Shown one piece after another: positions 1 to 7,890 of a DNA stretch of 64,000 nt. The position numbers and the translations under genes are program-made. Each line of letters opens with the position of its first letter. Position 1 is the first letter of the stretch. Origin of the DNA: Clostridia bacterium (GTDB taxonomy: Bacteria > Bacillota > Clostridia > Oscillospirales > Acutalibacteraceae); the NCBI GenBank assembly GCA_024404145.1, contig JAKSQK010000004.1, forward strand, positions 1 to 64,000. Direction: 5' to 3'. The notes beneath the pieces were generated by a model that saw only the letters and a list, made by a program, of their open reading frames with translations, was not told the origin of the DNA and ran no database searches.

Positions 1-47
1 CTTGCACTCAAAGGGTTCCTGCTTGACTATACATAGAACTCTTAGTT

Positions 48-605
48 CTACGCAATATTTGCTCCGGAATTTTTCGGAGTTTTTATTATATATTCAACAG
101 TTTTTCTCAATGTTTTTTGCTTGATAAGTTTTATTAAAACTACAATTACTAAAAACAACAAAAATAATATCGTTATTGATTTTTTCGTTCCGGAAGCTTC
201 TGTTCTGACCAATACATTTATCACATCGTCTTCTTGAAATTCATAACCAAATTTCATGAGAATGATTGATATCAAGGAAATCAAACACGCTAATACAGTG
301 ATTCCTTTGATGACAAAAGTAAGATAATCAACGTAGATGCTCTTCCTGCACAAAAGTCTCAGTATGATCACAATTATCAATGGGAATACTACGCCGGCAA
401 ACCCAACAATATAAAAATCCGTGTTTCCTGCTGTTGACATATCGCACAATACATACGGTGCCGGCAGCAAGTGAAATTCCATACATTCGACTCCAACCAA
501 TATTGTTGCAAAAACATGACCTAGTTCGTGCAAAAACGGATAGATTAAAACAGATGTCAATAATCCCAAAAACAAAAACGCAAATACTTTAATGTAACTT
601 TTCAT
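48..605 (-). CDS. M50-like (site-2-protease type) membrane metalloprotease
   Basis: Predicted integral membrane protein of 185 aa. A first hydrophobic segment (residues 5-24) runs into a zinc-peptidase HExxH motif, H26-E-L-G-H30, placed inside the membrane as in peptidase family M50. At least three more hydrophobic segments follow, around 64-84, 99-117 and 142-160. A second metal-ligand motif (the DG of S2P-like enzymes) is not obvious, so activity is uncertain. The start is supported by an AAGGAGG-type ribosome site just upstream. It is short for the family and lacks a PDZ domain. The family is inferred from the motif alone; its substrate is unknown. Confidence 0.6.
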   Translation of the reverse strand: MKSYIKVFAFLFLGLLTSVLIYPFLHELGHVFATILVGVECMEFHLLPAPYVLCDMSTAGNTDFYIVGFAGVVFPLIIVIILRLLCRKSIYVDYLTFVIKGITVLACLISLISIILMKFGYEFQEDDVINVLVRTEASGTKKSITILFLLFLVIVVLIKLIKQKTLRKTVEYIIKTPKNSGANIA

Positions 606-677
606 AAAATCCTCCTTAAAATTTAAGTCACATTTAGTATTTGCATAATGTGATTATTAATTTTCAAGAAAACAATA

Positions 678-712
678 AAGGTGCCTACTGAACTTAAATC
701 AGTAAGCACCTT
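678..712. terminator. Terminator-like hairpin
   Basis: A 14-bp stem with one mismatch per arm (arms AAGGTGCcTACTGA and TCAGTAaGCACCTT) closes a 7-nt loop. T-rich sequence follows on both strands. No plus-strand gene lies upstream, so it most likely separates the minus-strand transcript of the broken gene at 990 from the protease gene. Confidence 0.55.
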
Positions 713-907
713 ATATTTTTTGTCATCAAGAAGGAAAGATAATTTATTTTTTCTTGAAAATCGAATTCAAGATTATTTAATATTTCTTTAGAAATATTAA
801 ATATAGCAACGAATAAAATTTGCGTATTTGGGGTTTCAGATGAATACGGATTTTCAAAAAATGCGGTATTGTTTCTCTAAAAAAAGACCAAAAATCAAAT
901 AAAAAAA

Positions 908-927
908 GCAGCGAAAAATCGCTACTG
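908..927 (-). terminator. Rho-independent terminator after the chimeric gene
   Basis: On the minus strand a short stem (AGCGA paired with TCGCT) is followed by GCTTTTTTT. It lies about 60 bases past the stop of the broken DUF3592/UvrB gene. Confidence 0.55.
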
Positions 928-989
928 ATGGGACACAAAAAACCGTATGGACTGATGTTCCACTCAAGGTCACTTGTGCATAGGATTTT

Positions 990-1646
990 TTAAGTTTTTT
1001 GAGTCCAAAAAGCATTATTCAGCCCGAAAAAACGGCTTAAAATGGGCGTTTTGCCAATAGGATAGGAAGTTAGATACAAAATATTCAACCGCATTATCGG
1101 GGAAAATTCTTTAAATTTGGAGCATAGCTGGGCGGCGAGGGTTTTATTGTGTGCTAAAACTAATGTCGGGCGGTTTACTTTGGCAATTACATTCGTCATA
1201 GTAAAGGTTTTGCCCGAGCCGGTAACGCCAAGTAAAACCTGCTCTCTATCGCCGTTATTTATACCTTTGACTAATTTTTCTATGGCATCCGGTTGGTCGG
1301 GATCAACATAAAGCAAAACCTCGTCGCCTTTTTTCATTGAGGAATCATAATTGCCGTATTCTTTTTCGGAAAAGGTTTCTCCGTTATAAGTATATTCAAC
1401 AAAGACACGGTGTTCGTAGTCGTCGGGACCAATGCCGTCAGATTCGTCATATGCTGGTAACAATTCTTCCTCAATTCTTGTGATGGTTGCTTTGGTTTCA
1501 ACATAGTTTTCGGGCACCGGCTTATTTAATTTCATAAAAATTGTCAAAAAAGCGATTCCGAAGAGCAAAACAATTGAAAAGATTACGATTGAAGAAGCGA
1601 AGCCAATTTTTTTACAGATGTCGTTTTCATAAGATTTACTCCTCAA
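990..1646 (-). pseudogene. Broken DUF3592-type membrane protein fused to a UvrB fragment
   Basis: The open frame gives 218 aa. Residues 14-38 are a membrane segment and about 45-118 resemble a DUF3592-type extracytoplasmic domain (ending [10 protein letters not shown]). From about 117 the protein is unmistakably Uvr[15 protein letters not shown], the Walker [14 protein letters not shown], then [16 protein letters not shown]. UvrB similarity leaves the frame at residue 182; reading one base off restores [10 protein letters not shown], so a base has been lost near 1104. The frame also has only a TTG start at 1646 with no ribosome site. A good GAGGAG (1639-1644) serves an ATG at 1630 that is out of frame; one extra A in the A7 tract (1607-1613) would restore it. 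I infer a decaying chimeric pseudogene. Confidence 0.75.
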
Positions 1647-1663
1647 CTAAATATATTTATTAT

Positions 1664-1692
1664 GTTATAATACAATATACTTGGCTTGTCAA
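1664..1692 (-). promoter_or_regulatory. Sigma-A promoter for the broken DUF3592/UvrB gene
   Basis: Minus-strand TTGACA (1687-1692), 17-bp spacer, TATAAC (1664-1669). The -35 hexamer is half of a palindrome shared with the divergent promoter at 1693. Confidence 0.6.
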
Positions 1693-1721
1693 TTGACAAA
1701 ATCGACAAAACGCCTTATTAT
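1693..1721 (+). promoter_or_regulatory. Sigma-A promoter P1 of the ABC exporter operon
   Basis: TTGACA (1693-1698), 17-bp spacer, TATTAT (1716-1721). It abuts the divergent promoter; together the -35 boxes form the 14-bp palindrome TTGTCAATTGACAA at 1686-1699, a possible operator. Confidence 0.55.
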
Positions 1722-1753
1722 TTGCGGGTTTACGGTTATAATGTCAAAATCCG

Positions 1754-1782
1754 TTGAAACATATAATAAAATATGATATAAT
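1754..1782 (+). promoter_or_regulatory. Sigma-A promoter P2 of the ABC exporter operon
   Basis: TTGAAA (1754-1759), 17-bp spacer, TATAAT (1777-1782), giving a start near 1789 and a leader of about 30 bases before the ATG at 1820. Confidence 0.65.
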
Positions 1783-1819
1783 GCAAAAAAATCTTCAAAT
1801 TAAAAAACGGAGAAGATCA

Positions 1820-2527
1820 ATGGAAAAAGAGATTTTAATTTCAATAAAAGATTTGTATAAAACATATCGGTCGGGCGATATATATACTCCCGTTTTGAAG
1901 GGTGTAAATTTTGATATTTTTAAGGGCGAGTTTATTTGTATTTTAGGTGAATCCGGCTCTGGAAAGTCGACTATTCTTAACATTATCGGCGGACTTGTAA
2001 ATGCAGATTCCGGCTCAATAAAATTCAAAAACAAAGAAATAATCAATTTATCCGAAAAAGAATTAACAAAACATAGACGCAATAATATTGGCTATATTTT
2101 TCAAAACTATAATCTTTTGCCGAGTTTAACAGCAAAGCAGAATTTGGATATAATAGCCGAGTTGACTAATTCCCCTGCCGATTCAGAAGAAATGCTTAAA
2201 TCGGTAGGTCTTGAGGATAAAATCAAATCATATCCTTCCCAGTTGTCCGGAGGTCAGCAACAGCGAGTTTCAATAGCTCGTGCGCTGATTAAAAAACCGA
2301 TTTTAATTCTTGCAGATGAACCGACGGCTGCGCTTGATTGCGAAACAAGTAAAGAAGTATTAGAAGTATTTGAAAATGTAGTAAAAAACGGAACAACTTT
2401 AGTTGTAGTAACACATAACGAGAATATCACAAAAATGGCAAACCGCATAATAAAGCTACGCAACGGAATAGTTTATAAGACAATCGAAAATGAAAATCCG
2501 ATTAAAGCAAAAGAATTGGAATGGTAA
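1820..2527 (+). CDS. ABC transporter ATPase, MacB/LolD type
   Basis: ATP-hydrolysing subunit (235 aa) of an exporter-type ABC system working with the FtsX-like permease encoded next. Walker A GESGSGKST is at residues 43-51, the Q-loop at about 95, the signature LSGGQQQR at 142-149, Walker B ILILADEP at 161-168 and the switch His in VVVTHNE near 197. I chose ATG 1820 rather than the upstream 1754 because GGAGA lies just before it and P2 starts at about 1789, inside the longer frame. The family includes lipoprotein sorting, macrolide and antimicrobial-peptide exporters; the substrate here cannot be told. Confidence 0.88.
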   Translation: MEKEILISIKDLYKTYRSGDIYTPVLKGVNFDIFKGEFICILGESGSGKSTILNIIGGLVNADSGSIKFKNKEIINLSEKELTKHRRNNIGYIFQNYNLLPSLTAKQNLDIIAELTNSPADSEEMLKSVGLEDKIKSYPSQLSGGQQQRVSIARALIKKPILILADEPTAALDCETSKEVLEVFENVVKNGTTLVVVTHNENITKMANRIIKLRNGIVYKTIENENPIKAKELEW

Positions 2528-2529
2528 TT

Positions 2530-4977
2530 ATGAAAAAAACCGCTTGGATTGAATTATTTAATAACATTAAACATACTTTTGTTTCATTTTTGGCGATTTT
2601 ATTATTTATTGCCTGTGCATCTGCCTTGTTTGTGGGTATACATTGGACAATAAATTCTATTTCGTTATGTATCCAAAAAGAGTACGATAACGGGGATATG
2701 TATAATTACAAAGTACAGTCAAACATTGGATTTACAGATGATATTGTTAAAGAACTGGCAAAATCCGAGTATATAGATGAAATTGAACCGTTTCACGAAA
2801 CTTTCAGATTTTTCAAATTAAATAATGAACCTTATCAGGCAAAAGTTCTATTACTGACAGAAGAATTAAATTCCCCTCTGCGTGTTGATGGAAATTTGCC
2901 CTCGAAAATCGGGGAAGCAGCTATTGATTCCCACTTTGCAAAGCAAAAAGGAATAAAAAAGGGTGATAAATTAAAGCTTGAAACAAACCAATTTGTTAAC
3001 CCTGTAGGATTATTGACAGATGAATTTGAAATCACCGCAATAATAGATACCGCAGATTATATGGGAAAATATGAAGATACAAACGGTTTTTCTTTTGCGT
3101 CCTATGCAAACGTCAATTCGGTTATCTATTTAAGCAAAGAATCATTTAACAATGATGTTTTCGGTAAATATTTCGGATTTTATATTAAATCCGATAAATT
3201 AAACGATACGGAAACCCTATCAGATGAATATACCGACAAATCCTCTGATATAAAAACAAAAATTGAAGATTTAATAAATACTACGGCAAGCAAATATATT
3301 AACATTGATAAAGAAATCTTATCAAAACAGTATACCATTACCGAAAGAAATCATAATGCAAGTTTGTTCGGCTTAAAATGCGTAAGAGATACTTTTATAA
3401 AAATGCAATATTCTCTTGTAACATTATTCATTATCATTTCTCTGTTAGTTTGCTACTCCACTCTGTCCCGAATTGTTCATGACCAATCTGTTTTAATAGG
3501 GATGAAAAAAGCGCAGGGATTTTCGACGGGAAAAATTTTGTTGCCTTTTATCATTTATTCCGAACTTGCGGCAATTATCGGCGTAGTTGTGGGAATTGCC
3601 GTCGGCTACTTTGTAATAGAACCTATTACAGTAAATTCTGTCAAACAGTCTTTTATGTTTGGTGAATTTGTACCGTACTATAATATATCGAATGTTATAT
3701 TTATATTTCTGCTGATACTGTTTTTGGTATTTGCAACCGTATTTATCGCATGTTACGATTTATCTTCAAAAAAAGCACATATCTTGCTTGTCGGGGAAGA
3801 ATCGGAAAACAAAAAAACTTACGATTGGATTGAAAAATTACCCATAATCAGAGGGCTTTCCACATTTACCAAATCAGCAGCGAAAAGTTGCTTTGAAAAC
3901 AAGCGGAGAGTCATAGCAACAATCATAGGCGTAATAGGAAGCACTGCACTTATTGTCAGCGCACTTACAATGTATATAAACTTGGATAAATCTTTAAGAA
4001 TAAACTTTAAGAATATAACCAATTATGATAAAACCATTTTATTTGAAGAAAAAGCGAGTAAAGAAAAAATCGAAAATGCATTAGATAACAAAGGTTATAA
4101 ATATACCGAATCCCTTTACACTTTCGGAACAACAACCCTTAAAAACAAAGAAAATATCTTTACTACGGTTTATGTTGTAGATAATCCGAATTTTTATGAT
4201 TTTTTGCATTTAAGAAATATTGACGGTGATTCTGAAGAGAAGGCGCAAAACGGAATTTGGGTAAATATCGCTTATGCTGAAAGCAATAACGCAAAAAAAG
4301 GAGATACCCTGAAATTCACCGATGCGCTTGGCTGTTTGCATAATTTTAAGATAGAAGGCGTTTACGATTATTATTTGATGAATTACCAAATTGTTATGAC
4401 AAAACAAACCTTTGAAAATGAATTTGCGGACAGAAAATACGAGCCAAACATATTTTTGATTGAATCAAACAATGTTGAATTTGAAGATTTCAAAAATGAT
4501 TTTGCATCTATCGAAGGGATTACCTCTTTACAGGATTATTATGTATCGCAAGAAAATTTGTTTGAAAGTTTTCTGCTTATTGCCCGTGCCGTTGTTGCGG
4601 TATATTTGCTGTTATCTGTTTTATTGGCTGTTTTTATACTCCTCAATTTATATACAATGTTTGTGCGTGAAAAAAAGAACGAAATAATAATACTAATGAT
4701 AAACGGTTACGAAAGAAAAAGTGTTGAAAAGTATTTTTATATTGATACACTGATTTTAACGATAATCGGAATAATCGTTGGAACGGCAGTCGGAACAATT
4801 AACGGAAAGATGTCACTTGATTCATTTAACAACAATGCAACACATTTTTTAAACAAAATAAACATACCCGCCTGTCTAATCGGAGTGTTGTTCTCCTTTA
4901 CATTATCATTTATTATGTGTAAAATAGCATTAAAAAAGGTTAAAGGCTTTGAATGCAGCGATATTAGCACGGATTAG
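2530..4977 (+). CDS. FtsX-domain ABC transporter permease
   Basis: Large permease (about 816 aa) of the MacB/FtsX superfamily. A hydrophobic segment at about residues 14-37 is followed by a long extracytoplasmic region, an FtsX-type membrane block at about 290-415, a second anchor and extracytoplasmic region from about 470, and a C-terminal FtsX block at about 690-800. This duplicated layout is seen in bacitracin/lantibiotic-type and lipoprotein-release permeases. The ATG at 2530 is preferred over the in-frame ATG at 2521, because the intervening GGAATGGTAATT acts as the ribosome site. It starts just after the ATPase stop, so the two are probably coupled. No sensor kinase or response regulator is adjacent. 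Confidence 0.82.
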   Translation: MKKTAWIELFNNIKHTFVSFLAILLFIACASALFVGIHWTINSISLCIQKEYDNGDMYNYKVQSNIGFTDDIVKELAKSEYIDEIEPFHETFRFFKLNNEPYQAKVLLLTEELNSPLRVDGNLPSKIGEAAIDSHFAKQKGIKKGDKLKLETNQFVNPVGLLTDEFEITAIIDTADYMGKYEDTNGFSFASYANVNSVIYLSKESFNNDVFGKYFGFYIKSDKLNDTETLSDEYTDKSSDIKTKIEDLINTTASKYINIDKEILSKQYTITERNHNASLFGLKCVRDTFIKMQYSLVTLFIIISLLVCYSTLSRIVHDQSVLIGMKKAQGFSTGKILLPFIIYSELAAIIGVVVGIAVGYFVIEPITVNSVKQSFMFGEFVPYYNISNVIFIFLLILFLVFATVFIACYDLSSKKAHILLVGEESENKKTYDWIEKLPIIRGLSTFTKSAAKSCFENKRRVIATIIGVIGSTALIVSALTMYINLDKSLRINFKNITNYDKTILFEEKASKEKIENALDNKGYKYTESLYTFGTTTLKNKENIFTTVYVVDNPNFYDFLHLRNIDGDSEEKAQNGIWVNIAYAESNNAKKGDTLKFTDALGCLHNFKIEGVYDYYLMNYQIVMTKQTFENEFADRKYEPNIFLIESNNVEFEDFKNDFASIEGITSLQDYYVSQENLFESFLLIARAVVAVYLLLSVLLAVFILLNLYTMFVREKKNEIIILMINGYERKSVEKYFYIDTLILTIIGIIVGTAVGTINGKMSLDSFNNNATHFLNKINIPACLIGVLFSFTLSFIMCKIALKKVKGFECSDISTD

Positions 4978-4989
4978 GAGAGGTAAAGT

Positions 4990-5700
4990 ATGTTTTCATT
5001 AAATCATATTATTTTGTTAATTGTTTGTGCCGTTACAGTCGCAGTAAGTGTCTTAATAACGACAAAACTCAAATTATCATCCCGAAAAGTCTCTGTAATA
5101 TTTTTTGTAATATGCTGTATAAGCGAAATAATTAAAGATTTCAGTAATATAATCCCATCTCGTTTCGGCGGTTTTGTTTTAGACCCTTTTGATATTCCGT
5201 TGCATTTATGCTCTCTTGTGATATTTGCAATGTTATATATCGTTGTAACAAAAAATGATAAAAGCAGAGAACATATTAAAACCGCCGTTGTGGTAGTGGG
5301 ATTGATTGCCCCTGTTTTTGCATTGCTTATTCCGTCAGAGGGCGTAAACTTAAATAAAGCAATAACATATCAGTACTTTGGATATCACGCCGCTTTATTC
5401 TGGTATTCTCTACATCTCGTCTTAACAAAGCAGGTAACATTTGGGCTTAAAGAATACATAAGAAATTTGAAGTATTTGGTTATTACCGTAATGGCGTTAT
5501 TGTATCTAAACAGCGCTCTTTCTGCTTACGGTGTCAACTATTGTTTTTTAAGAGAACCACCGATAGACGGACTGCCCATCTTAAATTTGAATCACGGTTG
5601 GCTTGTTTACTTTATTACACTTTTATTGATAGGTGTCATTTCCGTAACAATCGTGCATTTACCGAGTTTGATAAAAGAAATAATAAACAATAAAAAATAA
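4990..5700 (+). CDS. YwaF/TMEM164-type integral membrane protein
   Basis: Membrane protein of 236 aa with about six to seven hydrophobic segments. It has features I associate with the YwaF (TIGR02206) family: a PLHLCSL motif around residue 74, a YHAALFW segment near 130 and a NYCFLREPP motif near 178. Those conserved polar residues sit at segment ends. It starts 12 bases after the permease stop with a GGAGAGG ribosome site, so it is the third gene of the ABC operon. The biochemical role of the bacterial family is not established; association with the exporter is inferred from position only. Confidence 0.7.
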   Translation: MFSLNHIILLIVCAVTVAVSVLITTKLKLSSRKVSVIFFVICCISEIIKDFSNIIPSRFGGFVLDPFDIPLHLCSLVIFAMLYIVVTKNDKSREHIKTAVVVVGLIAPVFALLIPSEGVNLNKAITYQYFGYHAALFWYSLHLVLTKQVTFGLKEYIRNLKYLVITVMALLYLNSALSAYGVNYCFLREPPIDGLPILNLNHGWLVYFITLLLIGVISVTIVHLPSLIKEIINNKK

Positions 5701-5723
5701 ATTCTCAAAATATTGTTTTCAAA

Positions 5724-5769
5724 AAAAGCAGAGCAAATAGGATAATCTTATCCTGTTTGCTCTGCTTTT
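5724..5769. terminator. Bidirectional terminator
   Basis: A long hairpin (AAAAGCAGAGCAAA arm, inner TAGGATAA / TTATCCTG arm) with T-runs on both sides. It ends the ABC/YwaF operon on the plus strand. On the minus strand it directly follows the stop of a 20-codon ORF, where it has a stronger U-tract (TTTTTTT). Confidence 0.8.
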
Positions 5770-5830
5770 AATTTGTTTTGATATTTCTTAATAATTTGTT
5801 ATTCTGCTTCTTTTCTACGTTTTCGTTCAT
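5768..5830 (-). CDS. Possible 20-aa basic peptide
   Basis: A short minus-strand frame, MNENVEKKQNNKLLRNIKTN, starts at ATG 5830 and is preceded by AAAGGAACC at good spacing. Its stop overlaps the base of the terminator at 5724-5769, the arrangement expected of a real short transcript. The peptide is hydrophilic with net positive charge and no membrane segment. It could be a genuine small protein, the last codons of a deleted gene, or chance. I do not recognise it. Confidence 0.3.
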   Translation of the reverse strand: MNENVEKKQNNKLLRNIKTN

Positions 5831-6238
5831 AAGTTCGGTTCCTTTCGAAGTTTTAGTTTTATCGCTATATATTGCAAAAAACCGTGAAATTACGAAAGAG
5901 CAAAATACTCCTGCAAAATCACGATTTGCTTATACATATTTATTGCGATTGTGGAAAAAAGGCAGACAAGAAATACAGGGCGGTTTACGCTCTGAGCGAT
6001 ATAAAGATAAAACACATTGTCGAATTATCGCCATTCTTGCCAACTCCTTTACAAATAAATTTATATAAAACACTATATATTGTATTTATTTTCACCAATT
6101 ATGGCACGAAATTGTGTAATTGCAATACTTTGGAAAAAATTTTTCTCAAATTTTTCCTATACCAAAGCATAAAAATCATTTAATTCACTTTGAAAATTTG
6201 CAAATTTATTTTTTTCGCCTTTTTTTGACCATTTTTAA
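5831..6238. other. Gene-poor 400-bp intergenic stretch
   Basis: AT-rich sequence between the 20-aa ORF and the tsaE promoter. Open frames occur in it (about 5778-6068 and 5872-6183, plus) but lack ribosome sites, are not conserved-looking and overlap each other. I see an imperfect inverted repeat around 6125-6172 (ACTTTGG to CCAAAG) but no recognisable RNA or gene. Confidence 0.45.
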
Positions 6239-6267
6239 TTGACACAAAATAGTATATATGTTATTAT
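6239..6267 (+). promoter_or_regulatory. Sigma-A promoter of tsaE operon
   Basis: TTGACA (6239-6244), 17-bp spacer, TATTAT (6262-6267). Predicted start is near 6274, about 20 bases before the tsaE ATG, which also rules out the longer frame starting at 6258. Confidence 0.75.
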
Positions 6268-6293
6268 ATTTTTTTAGAAAGAAGGGCTCGGAG

Positions 6294-6746
6294 ATGTTAA
6301 AAAAATACTGTTCCAACTCTTACATTGAAACCGAAAACATCGCCGAAAAATTTTCCCGAAAACTTGTTGGCGGTGAGGTTATCGCCTTCGTCGGCGGACT
6401 GGGAATGGGTAAAACTTGTTTTATGAGAGGTCTTGCAAGAGGTCTTGATTACAGCGGTGATGTTACCTCCCCTACTTTTGCGCTTATCAACGAATACCGA
6501 GGTGGAAGATTACCGATTTTCCACTTTGATATGTACCGTGTAACTACTTTTGATGATTTATATTCTACCGGTTATTTTGACTATCTCGACGAAAACGGAG
6601 TTATCGCTTGTGAATGGAGTGAAAATATAGATTTTGCTCTTGGCGATAATACAATATATATTATAATCGAACGCACCGGTGAAAATAGCCGAAATATTAT
6701 TATTACAGATGAAAGGCAGGAAAAAAATGAAGATACTTTCGGTTGA
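6294..6746 (+). CDS. tsaE: tRNA t6A37 threonylcarbamoyladenosine biosynthesis ATPase TsaE
   Basis: Small ATPase (150 aa) of the TsaBDE complex that makes t6A at position 37 of ANN-decoding tRNAs. Walker A GGLGMGKT is at residues 34-41, followed by the family-typical TSPTFALINEY and FHFDMYR segments, and by ACEWSEN. ATG 6294 is chosen because GAAGGG stands 7 bases upstream and the promoter lies inside any longer frame. The end overlaps tsaB by 20 bases, indicating coupled translation. tsaD is not in the window. Confidence 0.93.
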   Translation: MLKKYCSNSYIETENIAEKFSRKLVGGEVIAFVGGLGMGKTCFMRGLARGLDYSGDVTSPTFALINEYRGGRLPIFHFDMYRVTTFDDLYSTGYFDYLDENGVIACEWSENIDFALGDNTIYIIIERTGENSRNIIITDERQEKNEDTFG

Positions 6747-7434
6747 ATGTTCTGCTTCTCCTGCAAGTGTTGCTGTAATCGAAAATGGAAAAATAATTGC
6801 AAACAGTTTCGTAAATGTTAAATTGACCCATTCCGAAACACTTATGCCGATGATAGATGCAACCCTTAAATCTGCAAAGTTGTCAATTAAAGATATCGAG
6901 GGCTTTTCTGTGGCAGCAGGTCCTGGTTCCTTTACCGGAATAAGAATAGGTATCAGCGTCGTTAAGGGTCTTGCTGCGGCTGACAATCTCCCCTGCCTCG
7001 GCGTATCAACTCTTGAAGCGATGGCATATATGTTTTCAGAAGAGAATATTACTGTTTGCGCCGTTATGGATGCAAGATGTAATCAATTTTACAATGCTTT
7101 ATTTAAGATAAAAAACGGTAAAGTATCAAGACTTTGTGATGACAGAGCCATTTCTTTTGATGAGTTAAAAACAGAGATTAAAAATATTTCTGATAATGTT
7201 GTAATTTGCGGCGACGGTGCCGATATATTCTATAATAATGCCAAAGAAGATTTATGCAATATCAAACTTGCAAGTGAAAATCTAAAATACCAGTCGGCAG
7301 TCGGCGTCGGCATTATGTCGGAAAAATATTTTTCCGATAAAAATACCGTTTTGTCGAACGAGTTACTTCCTGTTTATCTTCGTTTACCCCAAGCAGAAAG
7401 AGAACTTAAAAATAAAAAATCAAAAGAAGGATGA
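6727..7434 (+). CDS. tsaB: t6A biosynthesis scaffold protein TsaB
   Basis: Inactive ASKHA-fold partner (YeaZ family) of TsaD, about 235 aa. The N-terminus MKILSVECSASPASVAV and the segment SVAAGPGSFTGIRIG around residues 59-73 are characteristic. The start at 6727 is supported by AGGCAGGA just upstream and by family length; the longer frame from 6679 would add 16 residues unlike the family. It follows tsaE by overlap and precedes rpiB. No rimI or tsaD is attached, whereas many Firmicutes carry them next in line. Confidence 0.92.
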   Translation: MKILSVECSASPASVAVIENGKIIANSFVNVKLTHSETLMPMIDATLKSAKLSIKDIEGFSVAAGPGSFTGIRIGISVVKGLAAADNLPCLGVSTLEAMAYMFSEENITVCAVMDARCNQFYNALFKIKNGKVSRLCDDRAISFDELKTEIKNISDNVVICGDGADIFYNNAKEDLCNIKLASENLKYQSAVGVGIMSEKYFSDKNTVLSNELLPVYLRLPQAERELKNKKSKEG

Positions 7435-7439
7435 ATTTT

Positions 7440-7889
7440 ATGAAAATTGCCATTGGTTGCGACCATGGCGGTCTTGAACACAAGAACGCAGTTGCAGAGC
7501 ATCTTAGAGAGCGCGGATTTGAAGTAGATGATTTCGGAATTTATGAGCAAAAACCGGTCGACTACCCCGATATTGCCGTTAAAGTTACTTCTGCTGTTAC
7601 CTCGGGAAATGACGAACTCGGTATTCTCATTTGCGGTACAGGTATAGGAATGTCGATAGCCGCAAACAAAGTTAAAGGAATTCGTGCAGCTGCTTGTAGT
7701 GAGCATTTTTCGGCTAAATATACAAGAATGCATAATAACTCAAATGTGCTTTGTTTGGGCGGCAGAGTAATCGGTGTCGGAACTGCTGTTGAACTTGCCG
7801 ATTTGTTTGTTGATACTTCCTTTGAGGGCGGTCGCCATCAAAGGAGAATAGATAAAATTACTGAAATTGAAAATTTTAAGGAGAATTAA
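7440..7889 (+). CDS. rpiB: Ribose-5-phosphate isomerase B
   Basis: Interconverts ribose-5-phosphate and ribulose-5-phosphate in the pentose phosphate pathway (149 aa, RpiB/LacAB fold). [11 protein letters not shown] opens the protein, and [16 protein letters not shown] near residues 63-78 carries the catalytic Cys and the phosphate loop. The [12 protein letters not shown] segment is also typical. ATG 7440 is preferred over the overlapping ATG 7431, since AAGGA sits 9 bases before it. Sits between tsaB and upp in one operon; rpiB-upp adjacency is common in Firmicutes and fits a nucleotide/pentose role. Confidence 0.94.
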   Translation: MKIAIGCDHGGLEHKNAVAEHLRERGFEVDDFGIYEQKPVDYPDIAVKVTSAVTSGNDELGILICGTGIGMSIAANKVKGIRAAACSEHFSAKYTRMHNNSNVLCLGGRVIGVGTAVELADLFVDTSFEGGRHQRRIDKITEIENFKEN

Positions 7890-7890
7890 A

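Larger units (their letters stand above)
606..989. other. Gene-free 384-bp stretch with two terminator-like hairpins
   Basis: I see no credible gene here. It contains a long hairpin at 678-712, a palindromic AT-rich segment at about 777-806, and a minus-strand terminator at 908-927. The sequence between 927 and 989 continues from the broken chimeric gene and does not resemble anything I recognise. Confidence 0.5.

Noticed and set aside
6120..6175. Additional copy of the MITE-like end (ATACCAAAGCAT)
   Set aside because: Only about 11 bases match and the rest of the element is absent; likely chance in AT-rich DNA.
5872..6183. Open frame of about 103 codons in the tsaE upstream region
   Set aside because: No ribosome site, overlaps another equally weak frame, and the residue composition looks like translated AT-rich non-coding DNA.
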